Below, piece by piece: positions 33,211 to 44,814 of a stretch of 54,707 bases of DNA (positions are counted from its first letter, which is position 1; each line of letters starts with the position of its first letter). Source of the DNA: Lactifluus volemus (taxonomy: Eukaryota > Basidiomycota > Agaricomycetes > Russulales > Russulaceae); NCBI GenBank assembly GCA_022376515.1, contig WTXI01000245.1, forward strand, positions 1 through 54,707. The letters are read 5' to 3'. The notes beneath the pieces were generated by a model. It searched no databases, was not told where the DNA came from, and was given only the letters and a program-made list of their open reading frames with translations. Both the position numbers and the translations under genes were made by a program.

Positions 33211-36200
33211 TCAGTCTTCTGATAGATAGCGGTATTCGAATCGGAAGTCGCTCTTCTTGCGCTGGCACCATGAACCCTCCCAGTCGAAGTAGACGTACAC
33301 CCCCTGTTCGTACTCCTCCGTGATCGCCTGCGGCTCTGAGTGCCGTTGGAACCAGGTTAGGTACTTGACGTGGAAACGCCAAGACTGCCTCTTCAGCTCC
33401 TTCGCCGCGAGGAACCTACATCGACGGTTCGCACTCGGCATCGAAATTAGCCGACAGAAGCAAGGAGGGCCACTTACTGTTGGTACGTGCCCGGTAAGAA
33501 GTAGAAGACGTAGAAGAGCGTTTCGACATCGAGCTGCGCAAAGAGCCGCGGCGAGCTCAGAATCGGGTTCGTTGTTTGTGGGTAGTAGGTCGGTGCCTGA
33601 TACGGATTGCGCGGCACGTAGTACTTGGGCCTATGTCGCCCCGGCGAGTCATTACATCATGCTCTGCGCACGCATCGCGGAGGCAACTCACTTCTCTGTG
33701 TCCTGTGGCTGCGGCATGTTCGCATATCCACCGTCAAGCAACTTGTGCACCTGGTCCAAGTTCGTCATGCGGTGCACCGCTGTTCGGGTGGGGGAGCAAA
33801 CACGAGTATACAGTCAGTATGCTGGGCCTATTCCGGGTTACTCATCACGCGTGCTCACCTTTCTGCTTCACACTCTCGAAAGAGGCCACGAGGTCAGATA
33901 ATGATCCCGGGAACATGTTGCGAGGGACCTGCTGCTGTTGCGGTGGCTGTTGTAACGCAGATGGTGGACGTTGCGCATCTAGCTTGACGCCTGGTGGGAA
34001 TTGCGGTTGTTGTGCTTGTGCTTGTGCTTGTGCTTGTGCAGCAGGTGGCAACGGCGAAGAAGCAAATGGCTGCTGTTGTGGTTGTTGCGGCTGCGGCTGC
34101 AGAGGCGCGGGCGACTGTGCGGTCTCAAGCACTGAAGCGCTGGGTGCTCCTATTGGTGACACTACAGGTGCAGGTGCGTGCCACGCGCTGCTTGTCTGTC
34201 CATCTGTGGGTTCTGACGCCGCGGGCTGTTGTTCACGGTCATTAATCGTCCAGTTGCAGCTGCCCCGCACGCTCAACTAACGTACCGGTGCAGATACCTC
34301 CTGTGATGGCTCGTGTACGCCTGTCCATCGTACTTATTAGCATTTGTTCCAAAAATGGTAAAAAAAAACAGGAGAGAGAACAAGTACTTGGCGAAAACAC
34401 AGGACTCACCTGTCCCGAGCGGTGAAGGCGCAGATACGGACGTGGATGGCTCAGGATGTGATTCGGCCTCGGACACCAACGGTGAGCCAAATGAGCCATC
34501 AGGCTGCTGTGCAGACGCAGACGAGGACAGGAATGGGCTTGACGTTGAGATCTGTGTCAGACTTGGAGAGGAGGTTACTACGGTGATGGGATCCTGCAAT
34601 GATGTAGTTGCTACTGGCTCGGGCTTTGGTGGCAGCGGCGCAGGCGGCGGTGCTTGTACGGGCACTGGGGGGACTACTTGTGTTGGTATCGATGGGGATG
34701 TTAACGCGTTGCTCTGCTGACTTGCCGATGGTGTCACTGCGGCAGCGGCGGCTGTTGCGTACTTTAATGGCGGTCGTGGTTGTGAGGGCGGTAGACCCGC
34801 TTTGAGTATGCTCGACATGGGCTGTTGAGCGAAATTTGGATTTGGTGGTGGCTTCGGTGCTGGGCAGCGGCACATTGTCAGTAGAGCGGTGGAGAAGATG
34901 CGGGTGGGAGGTGCACACCTTCGCTTGCTGTCGAATGCTCTACAAGGATGGCCAAGAAGATGAATGGAACCCATAGACCACTCAAAGAAGCTACATACTG
35001 CGTAGTTGTAATGTTGCGCCTGCCTTCTTTAATATTGGACTGCTATCTTCGCGCTTACTGCTCGACATGCTTTCCTCGTCATGCTTCTTCGATGGCGTTC
35101 GAGGAGGTAGATCGGCTGTCGGGGCTGAGGGTTTTAGGAACACGCAAGATGTATGCAGGAAAACACACATTCACTGGCATCGTCCGAGGCGTCACTATCA
35201 TGTTCCTCCGTTATTAACCGACCGAACTTCTCTTCTTCCTCGTCGAGGTTGAGTTCATCGTACATGCCCTCGTCCTCATCGTAGTCGTCGTTCTTTTGCC
35301 CGAATCTCATCAGACTATATGGCATACAAGGTAAGCACGTAACGTACCGCATTATCCTCCACGAAGTAGTTTACGTCGTCTTTCAATCCTTGCACTTGTT
35401 CTGTTGAAAGAGTACCATTGTCGAGCAGGCGGAGCATAATCTCTAAACGAGATATGTGCCACTTTCGCCGTTCATTCAGTCGTTCGAGCTCCTCTAGCCG
35501 GTCCTGCGCAGAAGCGCCGACTTTGCCCTTCTTGCGGCCACCTTGCTGGAGTGTCTCGATTTCCGCTTCTGCTGTCTCGACCTGCAGTAAGAGTTCTTCC
35601 ACGCATGTTTGTAGCCATTGTGTCTGTTCGAGCTTCTCCTGTGCCTTGGGATCGAGCTTGGCAGACTGAATGAGGCCCTCCTTGGAAAAGGCTTTGGTCT
35701 TCATTTCCTTCTCACAAGCTTTGAACTTTTCCATTTGCTATAAATATGGTAGCGTCAGTGGGAAAGGCGCGCATGGCAAAGAAGGATGTCAACACCACAC
35801 GCGACGCGCCGTTGCAAGGCTACCTCGCGGAACGGGTTATGAGGGTGACAGAAAGACCCAAGCACGCGACCAGACCGCGTAATTGGAGAGTTGTAAAGGG
35901 AGAGTGTAAAAAGTACGCACCGTCTCGATCAGCCTCCGGTTCTCGAGTAGAGCAGTCTTATCCTTGATGTCATTGCTCGCTACCCATGTCTTGATCTGAT
36001 CTCTGAGACGCTGTAGCTTCTTTATTTGCGTCTTGAGATCTGTTTCGAGCTTCTCTTTCTGAGTTTGATTGGTTGAAGCCTGCATCTTGTCGTATATGCT
36101 CTCGAAGAGCTCGACGCCTTCTGACACCTTCTTTAATGTTCGATCGATTTCCGCTACGAAAGAGGGAGAATATAAGAAGTTCTATAAGATGCTAGGATAA

Positions 36201-36237
36201 CAACCAAGTGCGTACTTTGTAGCTTTCTCGCTGCCAT
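33211..36237 (-). CDS. CNOT3: CCR4-NOT complex subunit NOT3/NOT5 (CNOT3)
   Basis: Twelve exons (36237-36216, 36153-35921, 35737-35348, 35292-35169, 35115-34999, 34939-34919, 34859-34410, 34320-34286, 34225-33859, 33779-33692, 33630-33478, 33415-33211) restore one frame of 734 aa. The N-terminal coiled-coil NOT3 domain begins MAARKLQ and includes [14 protein letters not shown] and [12 protein letters not shown]; an acidic stretch ([17 protein letters not shown]) and a long Pro/Ser/Gln-rich linker follow. The C-terminal NOT box carries [20 protein letters not shown] and [14 protein letters not shown]3/5 scaffolds mRNA deadenylation and decay. Exons 6 (21 nt) and 8 (35 nt) were placed by frame, branch-point-like CTGAC or CTAAT and flanking peptide sense; they are the least certain. 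The gene is head-to-head with the Bem1 homologue. Confidence 0.92.
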
Positions 36238-36562
36238 GGTCGTTAGAGCTCAAGCTAATAAAGGTTGACTTGGGACTGAGAAGACGGTTTCGGGGGGTAC
36301 AATGATGATGTAATCAAATCGGGGTAACGAACCCTCTGTCACCCTAATAGTCACGTTTACATGTCAGAACAAAGGTGAATAAGACAAGAGAAAAAGACAA
36401 TAAAAGGAGTCCAGAGTGGGAAGCGTGAGAAAGTTTTTGCCAGTGCCTCACTTCCTCGCTCGTAAATCTCGAATCTAATTCGTTGTCGACCTCGACCTCG
36501 ACTCACTCGCGGCTGGTCTGCTCTTTACTTGACGTCCACCACTACACAATTTTCTTCTTCCC
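36238..36562. promoter_or_regulatory. shared 325-bp divergent promoter of CNOT3 and BEM1
   Basis: The two start codons face away from each other with 325 bp between them, so both promoters and 5' leaders must lie here. No TATA box is evident; short pyrimidine tracts lie near the Bem1 side. Confidence 0.6.
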
Positions 36563-38615
36563 ATGGCTATGAAGGCTCTCAGGAAGTCCCTCAACAAAGA
36601 CCCTCATCAGCCGTACATTTCGACTCCCTTACCCCCCGTATCAAGACCCTCCCTCGGTTCCTCCCCTCCTCAAAAAGTCATCCGCGCAACCAGTTCTTAT
36701 CGTTCCCCTACACCCCAGCAACTCTCTTTTCAGCAAGGCGATTTCTTCCATGTCATCCGTGAGGTCAATGAAGGTGGCTCTTGGTTCGAGGCACATAACC
36801 CGATGACCGGAGCGCGCGGGCTTGTACCAAAGTCCATGTTCGAGTCTTTCCACAAAGGGGCCGCCCCGTGAGTAATTGCGTCGCTTACCGTGCGCCATTC
36901 TTCACACTTGGTTACACATCAGCTCCAGAATGTCTCAGTTCTCGTTGACGAGTACCATCAAGTCGCCTTCGACACAACCCCCATCATCCTCGGTCCCAAG
37001 GACGCAGGCATTCTACGCAGTTGTCCTCCACGACTTTGTTGCAGAACGTCCCGATGAGCTCGATGCTAAAGCTGGTGACTCGATATCAGTTGTTGCCCAA
37101 TCGAATCGTGAATGGTTTGTTGCAAAGTCGATCGGCCGTCTGGGCAAGCCAGGTCTTATACCTGTCTCCTTTGTCGAGGTTCGTGATCCTGCCACGGGCA
37201 ATCCTATCCTTGACATAGGCGCCCTCATGGACAACGGCACCCTCCCCCGCGTCGAGGATTGGAAGAAACAGATGCTCAACTATAAAGCGAATAGCATTGC
37301 CCTCGGCGTCCTTGACGAGTCAACGCAGCCTCCTGTGACCGGAACGGCGACTACAAATCCCCCATCGGTTGATCCGGCAGCATCAGCACGAGTGCCATCT
37401 GCTGTCCCGTATGACGATCCGCAGTCACTAGACAGGCCCCAAACCCCACCTCTCCTTCCCGACGGTCTTCTTCTCTCAGCAGGCGTCGTATCCTTCCACT
37501 TTGAGATGGATGAGTACTGGTTCCGTGTGCATGCCTTGTATCAACCATTCGACCCCTCCGGTTCCTCAAAGCTGCCATCCTCTCGAAACCTCGTGTTATA
37601 CCGCGCGTACAACGATTTTTTCGACTATCAAACCGCTCTGCTGGATACGTTCCCACGTGAAGCCGGACGTGAGAGCAAGTACCCCCGGATAATTCCCTTC
37701 ATGCCTGGCCCAGCCGACGATGTAGACGACGTCCTCACTGCTACACGACAAGGGGAGCTCGATGACTATTTGCAACATCTCTGCCGTCTGAACCGCACGA
37801 CTGCACGCTACATCCTAGAACACCATTTGACGCGAGAATTTCTTTCGCTGAAACCTGGCGACGTTGAAAGGGATGCAGAGCCGCAGTACGACTGCATGGC
37901 TGAAGTGGGGTGGTACGATCCCTCAGAAGATCCCGAGCCTGTTCCTACGATGGATCCTCCATCCCCCATTGATGATGTAGTGCGCAAGCTCCAGCAGGCT
38001 AGCATCAAACCAACCGCTGGGCGTCACTCGGATAGCGAAGGCTCAGATTATGGCGATGATCCCAATTCCGCCGCCTATCCCTCGAAATCTACTAGCTACT
38101 CGCAACGGCAACAATCACATCACTCTGCCTCCAAATCCAAACTTCACTCAACTGGGCAGGTCCCACGAGGCCATTCCCGAAACGGAAACGGGCACAGTAT
38201 TTCTGCTACCGATGGGGTCTTGCGGGACAGCGCGTACTCGCGCTCTTCCGCGTCGAGCTCATCCCGCCGGCATGAGTCGGGATCCGCCGTGCGGTCATCA
38301 GCTGCAGGATCTACTCGGAGCGGCGGGGCCCACGCGGGGGCCCCAGCAATTTCGGCGAGCAATCCTCAGACGGCATACATCAAGATCAAGATACATGACA
38401 GGGCACAGGACGACCTGATCGCGATCCGCGTACACCCACGGGTGACGCACGGACAGCTGCTTGACAAGGTGCAGCAGCGGCTAGGCGGACAGGTCGCGCG
38501 ACTCTCATATCGTGAGACTGGCGAAGACGGTGAGGATTACGTGCCTTTGCAGCAGGACGATGACGTGCTGTGGTGGATTGGAAACACAGACAAACATGTC
38601 TTGTACGCAGACTAA
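36563..38615 (+). CDS. BEM1: Bem1/Scd2-type polarity scaffold (SH3-SH3-PX-PB1)
   Basis: Exons 36563-36867 and 36923-38615 give 665 aa. First SH3 at about residues 38-97 (VIRATSSYRS ... GDFFHVIREV ... GLVPKSMFE). Second SH3 at about 132-192 (AVVLHDFVAERPDELDAKAGD ends with GLIPVSFVEV); it carries the ALYDF-like stretch and the Gly-Pro positions of the fold. PX domain at about 283-410, with WFRVHALYQ, LYRAYNDFFDYQ and an RIIPFMPGP proline loop. PB1 at about 585-665, with IKIKIHDRAQDDLIAIRV. In yeasts this protein binds Cdc24, PAK kinase and phosphoinositides at the growing tip. The order and length are as expected, and nothing is missing. Confidence 0.95.
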
Positions 38616-41600
38616 GGTGGCACGTTATTTCTTCTGCCTCTATTTTCCCCATGAGCCCATCTGTCCTTCATATGGCTTTATTTTCTATTTTTTTTTTTTC
38701 TTATCGGCATTGATCATTTTACGCGCGGCCTTATCCCTTCGCGGACGATCTCTTTCCTTTCTATGGCTTACCATTTCTTACCATGTGTTCTCGCGCTGCC
38801 TCCATCTTCGTTCCTGTGCGCGCTTCCCTCCCCCACCTTTTTTGGTTTTGTTTTCCTTTTTTTTTTTTTCTTCCTCCGTACGTACTATCACACCCTACTT
38901 TCATATCGTTATTCACCAGTTTGTAAGCGTTGGCGTGCCGCGGTGGTGCAGCAGCCAGCAGCAGCAGGGGGGCTCCATGTTACAAAACGTGTAATCTGTG
39001 GAAGGGAAAAAAGATATATGTAATAGAGTGTGCGAACGTAACGATAGTAACGAATACATATCTCGGTTATGAGGACAACTTACTGTGCAAAGTTCACTTT
39101 CGATCATACCGCGGGGGTGAGGGGTAAGAAAGCGCTGCTGCGGAAAACGGGTTCCGAGAGAAAACTCATTCCATTTCATTATCGCAGCGATCACTGCGTC
39201 GTTTGCCGTCCATTCTCCCATCAAACTAGAGCTGTTCCCCCAACTCCGCACAAAATATGATCCTATAGGACAATTTTTTTATTTTCAGTTGTATTTGCCG
39301 TACCGACGATCGGAATGGGCCGAAATCATTTTCTTGAACGGGTCTCAGGGGACGCCGCCAAATTTAAATTTTGATTCCAACTCGACGCAAATGCCGGGAT
39401 GATGCCTATCAACTCGACCCCGCCGACTGCATTTACGTTTTTTCGCCGACCACGGTTTTACTGTATCGAGCTGACCCTGACACCCCTTGACAAGCGTTCC
39501 TGTATGGTTACGATCATCCGACTGGTGTAACTTAACCCGGTGTTAGACCCCTTGGGAGGTAAAGCGTACTGTAGGCGAGCTTGCTTTCGCGTTACCATAT
39601 CTGGATTGAAAGGGATGGGTCTCGGTATCTTTACGTGATTCCTGAAGGTACGTGCTCGTATAATAAAACCTTCCATTCACCGCGCGGCGGCCATCGCATA
39701 AATTGCTGTAATTGTTTTTTTGAATGCTAGGTACAACCTTGAACGAGGACGTCGGAGTCAGAAAATGTCAGCTGTCACGTCAATGAGTGGTGGTGGCCAC
39801 ATCCGGGTATTTTATCAATTACGTTGATGCTTTACGAGCACAAGTCATAATTGCACCCATAACTAGGGGAAAGTGCGGCCCCGCGTCGCACCATGAGGCC
39901 TGAGGTAACGTACGGATCCCTTCGATTTTTTTTGTAGCGTAAGCGAGCTTCGCAGAAGGAAGGGAACAGCCGCACTCGCCCCTATTATGTACAGCATATA
40001 CTATGAAGCATAGAGCCGCTGAGGATCCGAGGTTGGGAGGTCTTTTGAGAAGAAAAAGTTCAGGCCAGTGGTATAGCCCAAAAAGTCGTTGGGGGTCCGG
40101 TTATAAACAGTGGATGCGTCCTTAATTGACAGCACAGTAACCCGTCGCCACCGAGTCGGGACGCGTCACACGACTGGCAATTTGCCTCGAACAAACTCTC
40201 TTGGTCCTTGCTTCCCCCCCGTCCACTTTGGATTGGCTTGTGCCAGAATAAGCGCCATCTCCACGAAGCGCGGCACTACCGCGGCCCAATAGCGAGATGG
40301 GGGATAGCTAACAAAGGGAGAACCATTAGTAGTAACTTTGACTTTTTTTTTTTGTTCAAGTTGCGTGCGCCAGGTGGTGTTTATGGGAGTGACAAATGGA
40401 ACTTACAGCATGGTGCATAATGCATGATGTCTTGGCCCCCGCACGGGCTATGCATAATGGAGGATTGGGCCTTCAACACAGCAAGCTATTATGGATGTTC
40501 TTCTGGACATCAAAAAGTCAACTAGCAACTGACTCGAACTTCCCTTCAAAGAGATGCCTGTCACGAACATGTCACAGTTTGTGAATTTACCTGTCACGTG
40601 TCGGTCACCATGGCAAAGCCCTGAGAGCATATCTTTTGCTGTGCTTGTAGTCATTGATATTCATCATTCCATACGTGCCCAAAGTAAGTTAAGCCATGCA
40701 GGCGTAGTTCCTCTAAAGCAAAGTATGAACTGCTATTGCCGCAATTACTCCGATTCTCTCCGAATCAAGAACAGTTGTCATCGCTACTAGGTCAGGCCGG
40801 TCAGGGCTCACACGGGATCCCATGACCACGATCACGCGAAAGGCCGGACTGCTGTGCCAGGCCAGGTGGACACCACACCATTTTCCTTCTCATCATCCAA
40901 CGTCAAGTCCAACCCTGGGCGTGCACGTCCACATTCTGATGTATCCCTGCCGGTTGCTTTCCGGGATTTCCGAAAGGTCTTGATATGCATACATACAACG
41001 TATGTATTTTCCGATGCGATGCATAGATTGTATGCATTCTTATTGTACTGTGCCCCAGTGGAGGGAAGCGCTGCTCTATCATCGAATACTGGTCGAATAT
41101 CAAATCATGCCCTGCGCTATCCTGGAGGATGTCTGTGTAGCATAGGCACATGCTAGGTCATGGGTTGCCAGTGCATTTTCGTGTACTTCAAGTGTTATCC
41201 ATCTACTCTTCTCGGGTCTCGTCATCAATAGCCTATGCCTTGTACGCCAAACGGCTTCGGAGAGCAAGAGATCAATGGCACTCCCTGGTGAGGTCACATC
41301 GATGATTTCAGTGCCTTTAAACTTGAGGATGGCCCTTTCATATCGCACTCCTGATTGATTCGGAAATGTGGTCCATATACGCGCACACACCCCACTTGCG
41401 TCTCCAGCTTCGCACTCACAAGCTGCTAACGAGATAAAACGGAGTCGAACCGGAACGGTGCAATCCTATGCGCGTGGTGCTCGATTGCAAGACCTACCTA
41501 GTAACTTGAATCAGGCTAACTACAGCACTTTCCCCATGAGCACAACATGTTTTGTACTCCTTCTTTCCGTCACCTCCCTTTACCTAATCCACGTGCCAGC

Positions 41601-41709
41601 AGTTCTCGATCCTTCCACCGAAGTGGAATGAGACTTACCATATGCGTAATCGGTTCGTCACGTGTCTTTATTTAATTTAGTCACCCCCGAACATAGCGCG
41701 ACGTCAAGA
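38616..41709. other. intergenic, 3.1 kb
   Basis: Begins with pyrimidine-rich sequence, probably the 3' untranslated region of the Bem1 gene. No gene was built. A minus-strand frame at 41390-41100 (VRYERAILKFKGTEIIDV ... EAVWRTRHRLLM) has protein-like composition, but no family was recognised. Confidence 0.4.
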
Positions 41710-43184
41710 ATGGTCTTTTGCTCTACTCTTCATACTTTGGCCGCCGTGCTATATCTTCCTATCTTGGCGCACAGTGCTCCTGCACTGTGGTCGCAGTTTA
41801 CGCTCCCTCCGCCGTTGAGTGCTGAGAAACTGAGCCTCGTCCGAGCTAATGCGATCAATATCTCGACTCATAGGTCTGTCTACGTATCATCAACCTCCCT
41901 AAACCCTTTCGCAATGGCAGGTACTGACGAACGACACACAGTTGGGAGATTGGTACCCTCGCAGAGGCGCTCACGGAGCTCGAATGGCCATGGCTCGGCG
42001 TCTTCGCTTCCGGATCCATCCCACCACCCCAGTCCTTAGCAGAGGGTGTCGCAGCAGATGTACTCTGTATTGCCGATGAGTGCGTGTTGTTTCCCTTTCT
42101 GATTTTCCCATGGGTTAGGGTGAAGGGTCCCTGCTGATGCCAATGACTGGGGGTTGCATACAGCGTCGTTGCACAGAAACCACCTGATTTTCTCCCTCTC
42201 ATCAATGGCGACGGTGCAGTGGGTGATCCCGCTAGTGAGCGCCGTTCTTTCATCGTCGCTCACTTTCTGTCGCTGACATTGCGTATGTTTTGCTTCCGTT
42301 CGCGCATGTACAGGCATTGGAAATTCGGTCCTGCTACGTAATTGGACGATACAAAACCAGCAAGACACACGCTTCGCCACGGCAGCTTCTCAGCAACTAG
42401 ATTATTTATTGCACGTGGCGCCGCGGGCGCCAAACGGGGTCATCTCGCAACGCGAGAGCCAGGTGCAACTCTGGTCGGACTTTATATACATGGCGCCACC
42501 TTTTATAGCGTACTATGGTGCGCTGCAGGGTGGGCTCATGGGTCATGCTCTACTTCGGACGGCACATGAGCAGGTGAGGTTGTATCGAGACGTATTGTTC
42601 GATGCAGATGTCGGGCTTTGGCGCCACATTGCCCTGGGGAATGGAACCGATCCAACACATTGGGCCACGGGCAACGCATGGGCAGCGGCAGGTGCTCTTC
42701 GAGTGTGGGCGACAATCGAGCAGTCTTGCGTTGCGGACATGACTCTGCAACAGGGTCATCTGATCGAGTGGGTGCGGGAGACGTTGGATGGCGTGTGGCA
42801 GTTCCAGGTGTGCCCTTCTTTGTTCTTACTCGTAGAGAAGGAGAAAAAAACTGAAACATCCTTTCTGTACTTTCAGCAAGCGAATGGGACACTCTTGAAC
42901 TACATAGACCAGCCAGCTCATTCGCTGATACGTCCTCGACTGCGCTCCTGGCCGCGTCGACGTTCCGCTATGCGAGCATCACAGGAGACGACACGTACAT
43001 CCCTGCAGCGATTCGTGCGCTGGAGCTGATCCGATGCAGTATCGATGATCAAGGATGGTTGGGTGGCACGGTTGACCCTGAGACATTCTCATCGCCCAGC
43101 CCACCAGGGCAGCATAGTCCCGAAGGCCAGTCATTCGTGCTCCTGCTCGAGGCAGCAGTGTCAGCCTGGTGCTCATCTGATTGA
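41710..43184 (+). pseudogene. GH105-like six-hairpin glycosidase, frameshifted paralogue
   Basis: Exons 41710-41873, 41942-42079, 42164-42234, 42314-42807 and 42877-43184 encode a protein parallel to the gene at 6820-8422: signal peptide, MAPPFIAYYGAL, HWATGNAWAAAGALRV, HSPEGQSFVLLL. Two introns of the paralogue are cleanly absent from the fourth exon. In the last exon, after NYIDQPA at about 42917, one nucleotide is missing relative to the paralogue: the exon is 308 nt, one short of a multiple of three. The frame then ends early at 43029, while the conserved C-terminus stays open in the next frame to 43184. As read, about 90 conserved residues are lost. An assembly or read error at this base would equally explain it. 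The usual NGW after WATG is NAW here. Confidence 0.75.
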
Positions 43185-43593
43185 ACAAAGTCAATACAAT
43201 TCTATTGCTTTTGTATATCCTTGGCCCAAATTTGAGTTAAGAGACAGCTGTGACTTTGAGGTGGTATCGCAACGTCTTAGCATCAGCAAAAATGTGTGAC
43301 TAGTTGTTATTAGTGAGACCCGTGAGGGCTTACTAGGCTTATTGGACACCGCCATTTAAAACGAGCGAAAATCACATTTGACATTCTCTAAGATACGCCA
43401 AAGTGTTACTTATCACAATGTCCAACCAACCTCCCGCCTCCAATTCTCGCATCAACCTCTTAAACACAAACACGAACCTTCTACATTACTACCTTTTGTA
43501 GTGCGTCGCAACTTTTATTTAAGGGTGCAGCTGATGCTCACATCAACCAAAAAATGCTGCCATCGCAAAGAAAAGCTCTTACCTTGATTCACC

Positions 43594-44745
43594 TCAGACC
43601 GGTGAGGAGGAACTGCTGGGGGTCGAGACAGGCGTTCCAGAACTGCCATTTGTCGGGGAAGCGCTGGGGGTAGAAGCAGGCATTGCGGGACAACCATCTG
43701 TCGGGTAACCGCTAGGGGTCGAAGTAGGCATTGCCGAACCGCTATCGGTGGGGGAACCGCTGGGAGTAGAAACAGGCGTTGTGGAACCGCCATCTGTCGG
43801 GGAGCCGCTGGGGGTCGAAGTAGTCGTTGCGGAACCGCCATCGGTGGGGGAACCGCTGGAAGTCCAAACAGGCGTTGTGGAACCGCTGAGGGTCGAAGCA
43901 GGCATTGCGGAACCGCCATCTGTCGGGGAACTGCTGGGGGTCATAGCAGGCATTGTGGAACCGCCATCTGTCGGGGAGCCGCTGGGGGTCATAGCAGGCA
44001 TTGCGGAGCCGCCATCTGTCGGGGAACCGCTGGGGGTCATAGCAGGCATTGCGGAACCGCCATCGGTGGAGGAACCGCTGGAGGTAGAAACAGGCGTTGT
44101 GGAACCGCCATCTGTCGGGGAGCCGCTGGGGGTCGAAGCGGGCATTGCGGAACCGGCATCTGTCGGGGAACCGCTGGGGGTCGAAGCCGTCATTGAGGAA
44201 CCGCCATCGGTGGGAGAACCGCTGGGAGTCGAAACAGGCGTTGCGGAACTGCTGAGGGTCGAAACAGGTGTTGTGGAACCGTCATTGGTCGGGGAGCCGC
44301 TGGGGGTCATAGCAGGCATTGTGGAACCACCATCGGTGGGGGAACCGCTGAGGGTCGAAGCAGGCATTGCGGAACCGGCATCTGTCGGGGAACCGCTGGG
44401 GGTCGAAGCAGTCATTGAGGAACCGCCATCGGTGGGGGAACCGCTGAAAGTCGAAACAGGCGTTGCGGAACCGCCATCAGTGGGGGAACTGCTGGGAGTC
44501 AAAGCAGGCGTTGCGGAACCGTCATTGGTCGGGGAACTGCTGAGGGTCGAAACAGGTGTTGCGGAACCACCATTGGTCGGGGAACCGCTGGGCGTCGGTG
44601 TGACAGTGACGGTCTGAGTCACCGTGACAGTTTGGGGCTTGTGGTGATGATGATGATGCCTACGGTCCACGTCGCGTTTGTATGCGGCGCCTTGCACAGC
44701 AAGTGCCAGAGAGGAAAATACGAAGAAAATGAGAGTTGCTTTCAT
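43594..44745 (-). CDS. secreted mucin-like Ser/Thr/Pro repeat protein
   Basis: A single exon of 383 aa starting at the ATG at 44745. A signal peptide (MKATLIFFVFSSLALAVQGA) is followed by AYKRDVDRR, a likely Kex2 cut, six His residues, and the Thr/Val stretch QTVTVTQTVTVTPT. The rest is about 20 tandem units of mostly 16 residues with consensus PSGSPTDGGSAMPAST; two units are shortened to about 9-10 residues. Such Ser/Thr density predicts heavy O-glycosylation and a cell-surface or matrix role; no enzyme domain is present. The frame also opens 24 codons upstream of 44745, but the TATA box at 44807-44814 lies inside that extension, so the internal ATG followed by a signal peptide is preferred. 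The protein ends without a hydrophobic GPI signal. Confidence 0.85.
   Translation of the reverse strand: MKATLIFFVFSSLALAVQGAAYKRDVDRRHHHHHHKPQTVTVTQTVTVTPTPSGSPTNGGSATPVSTLSSSPTNDGSATPALTPSSSPTDGGSATPVSTFSGSPTDGGSSMTASTPSGSPTDAGSAMPASTLSGSPTDGGSTMPAMTPSGSPTNDGSTTPVSTLSSSATPVSTPSGSPTDGGSSMTASTPSGSPTDAGSAMPASTPSGSPTDGGSTTPVSTSSGSSTDGGSAMPAMTPSGSPTDGGSAMPAMTPSGSPTDGGSTMPAMTPSSSPTDGGSAMPASTLSGSTTPVWTSSGSPTDGGSATTTSTPSGSPTDGGSTTPVSTPSGSPTDSGSAMPTSTPSGYPTDGCPAMPASTPSASPTNGSSGTPVSTPSSSSSPV
43620..44600. repeat. 48-bp coding minisatellite
   Basis: Roughly 20 tandem units, most 48 bp, built on GAACCGCCATCTGTCGGGGA on the plus strand, with mosaic variants shared between distant units. The array lies wholly inside the mucin-like gene and keeps its frame. 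Confidence 0.92.
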
Positions 44746-44806
44746 TGTGAGCTGTTGTGGAACTTGTGGTTTTTGGTATTGCCTTCCCTTAGGCTGTTGG
44801 CCCTGC

Positions 44807-44814
44807 CTTTTATA
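44807..44814 (-). promoter_or_regulatory. TATA box of the mucin-like gene
   Basis: TATAAAAG on the minus strand lies 62-69 bp upstream of the chosen ATG. It supports a transcription start near 44780 and hence the signal-peptide start. Confidence 0.65.

Noticed and set aside
41400..41510. tRNA-like GGTTCGACTCC on the minus strand
   Set aside because: The T-stem does not pair fully and no matching acceptor stem or normal D-arm could be found.
43748..44617. 289-codon plus-strand open frame
   Set aside because: It is the mirror of the 48-bp minisatellite in the mucin-like gene; the open frame follows from the repeat length being divisible by three, and it has no signal peptide or family.
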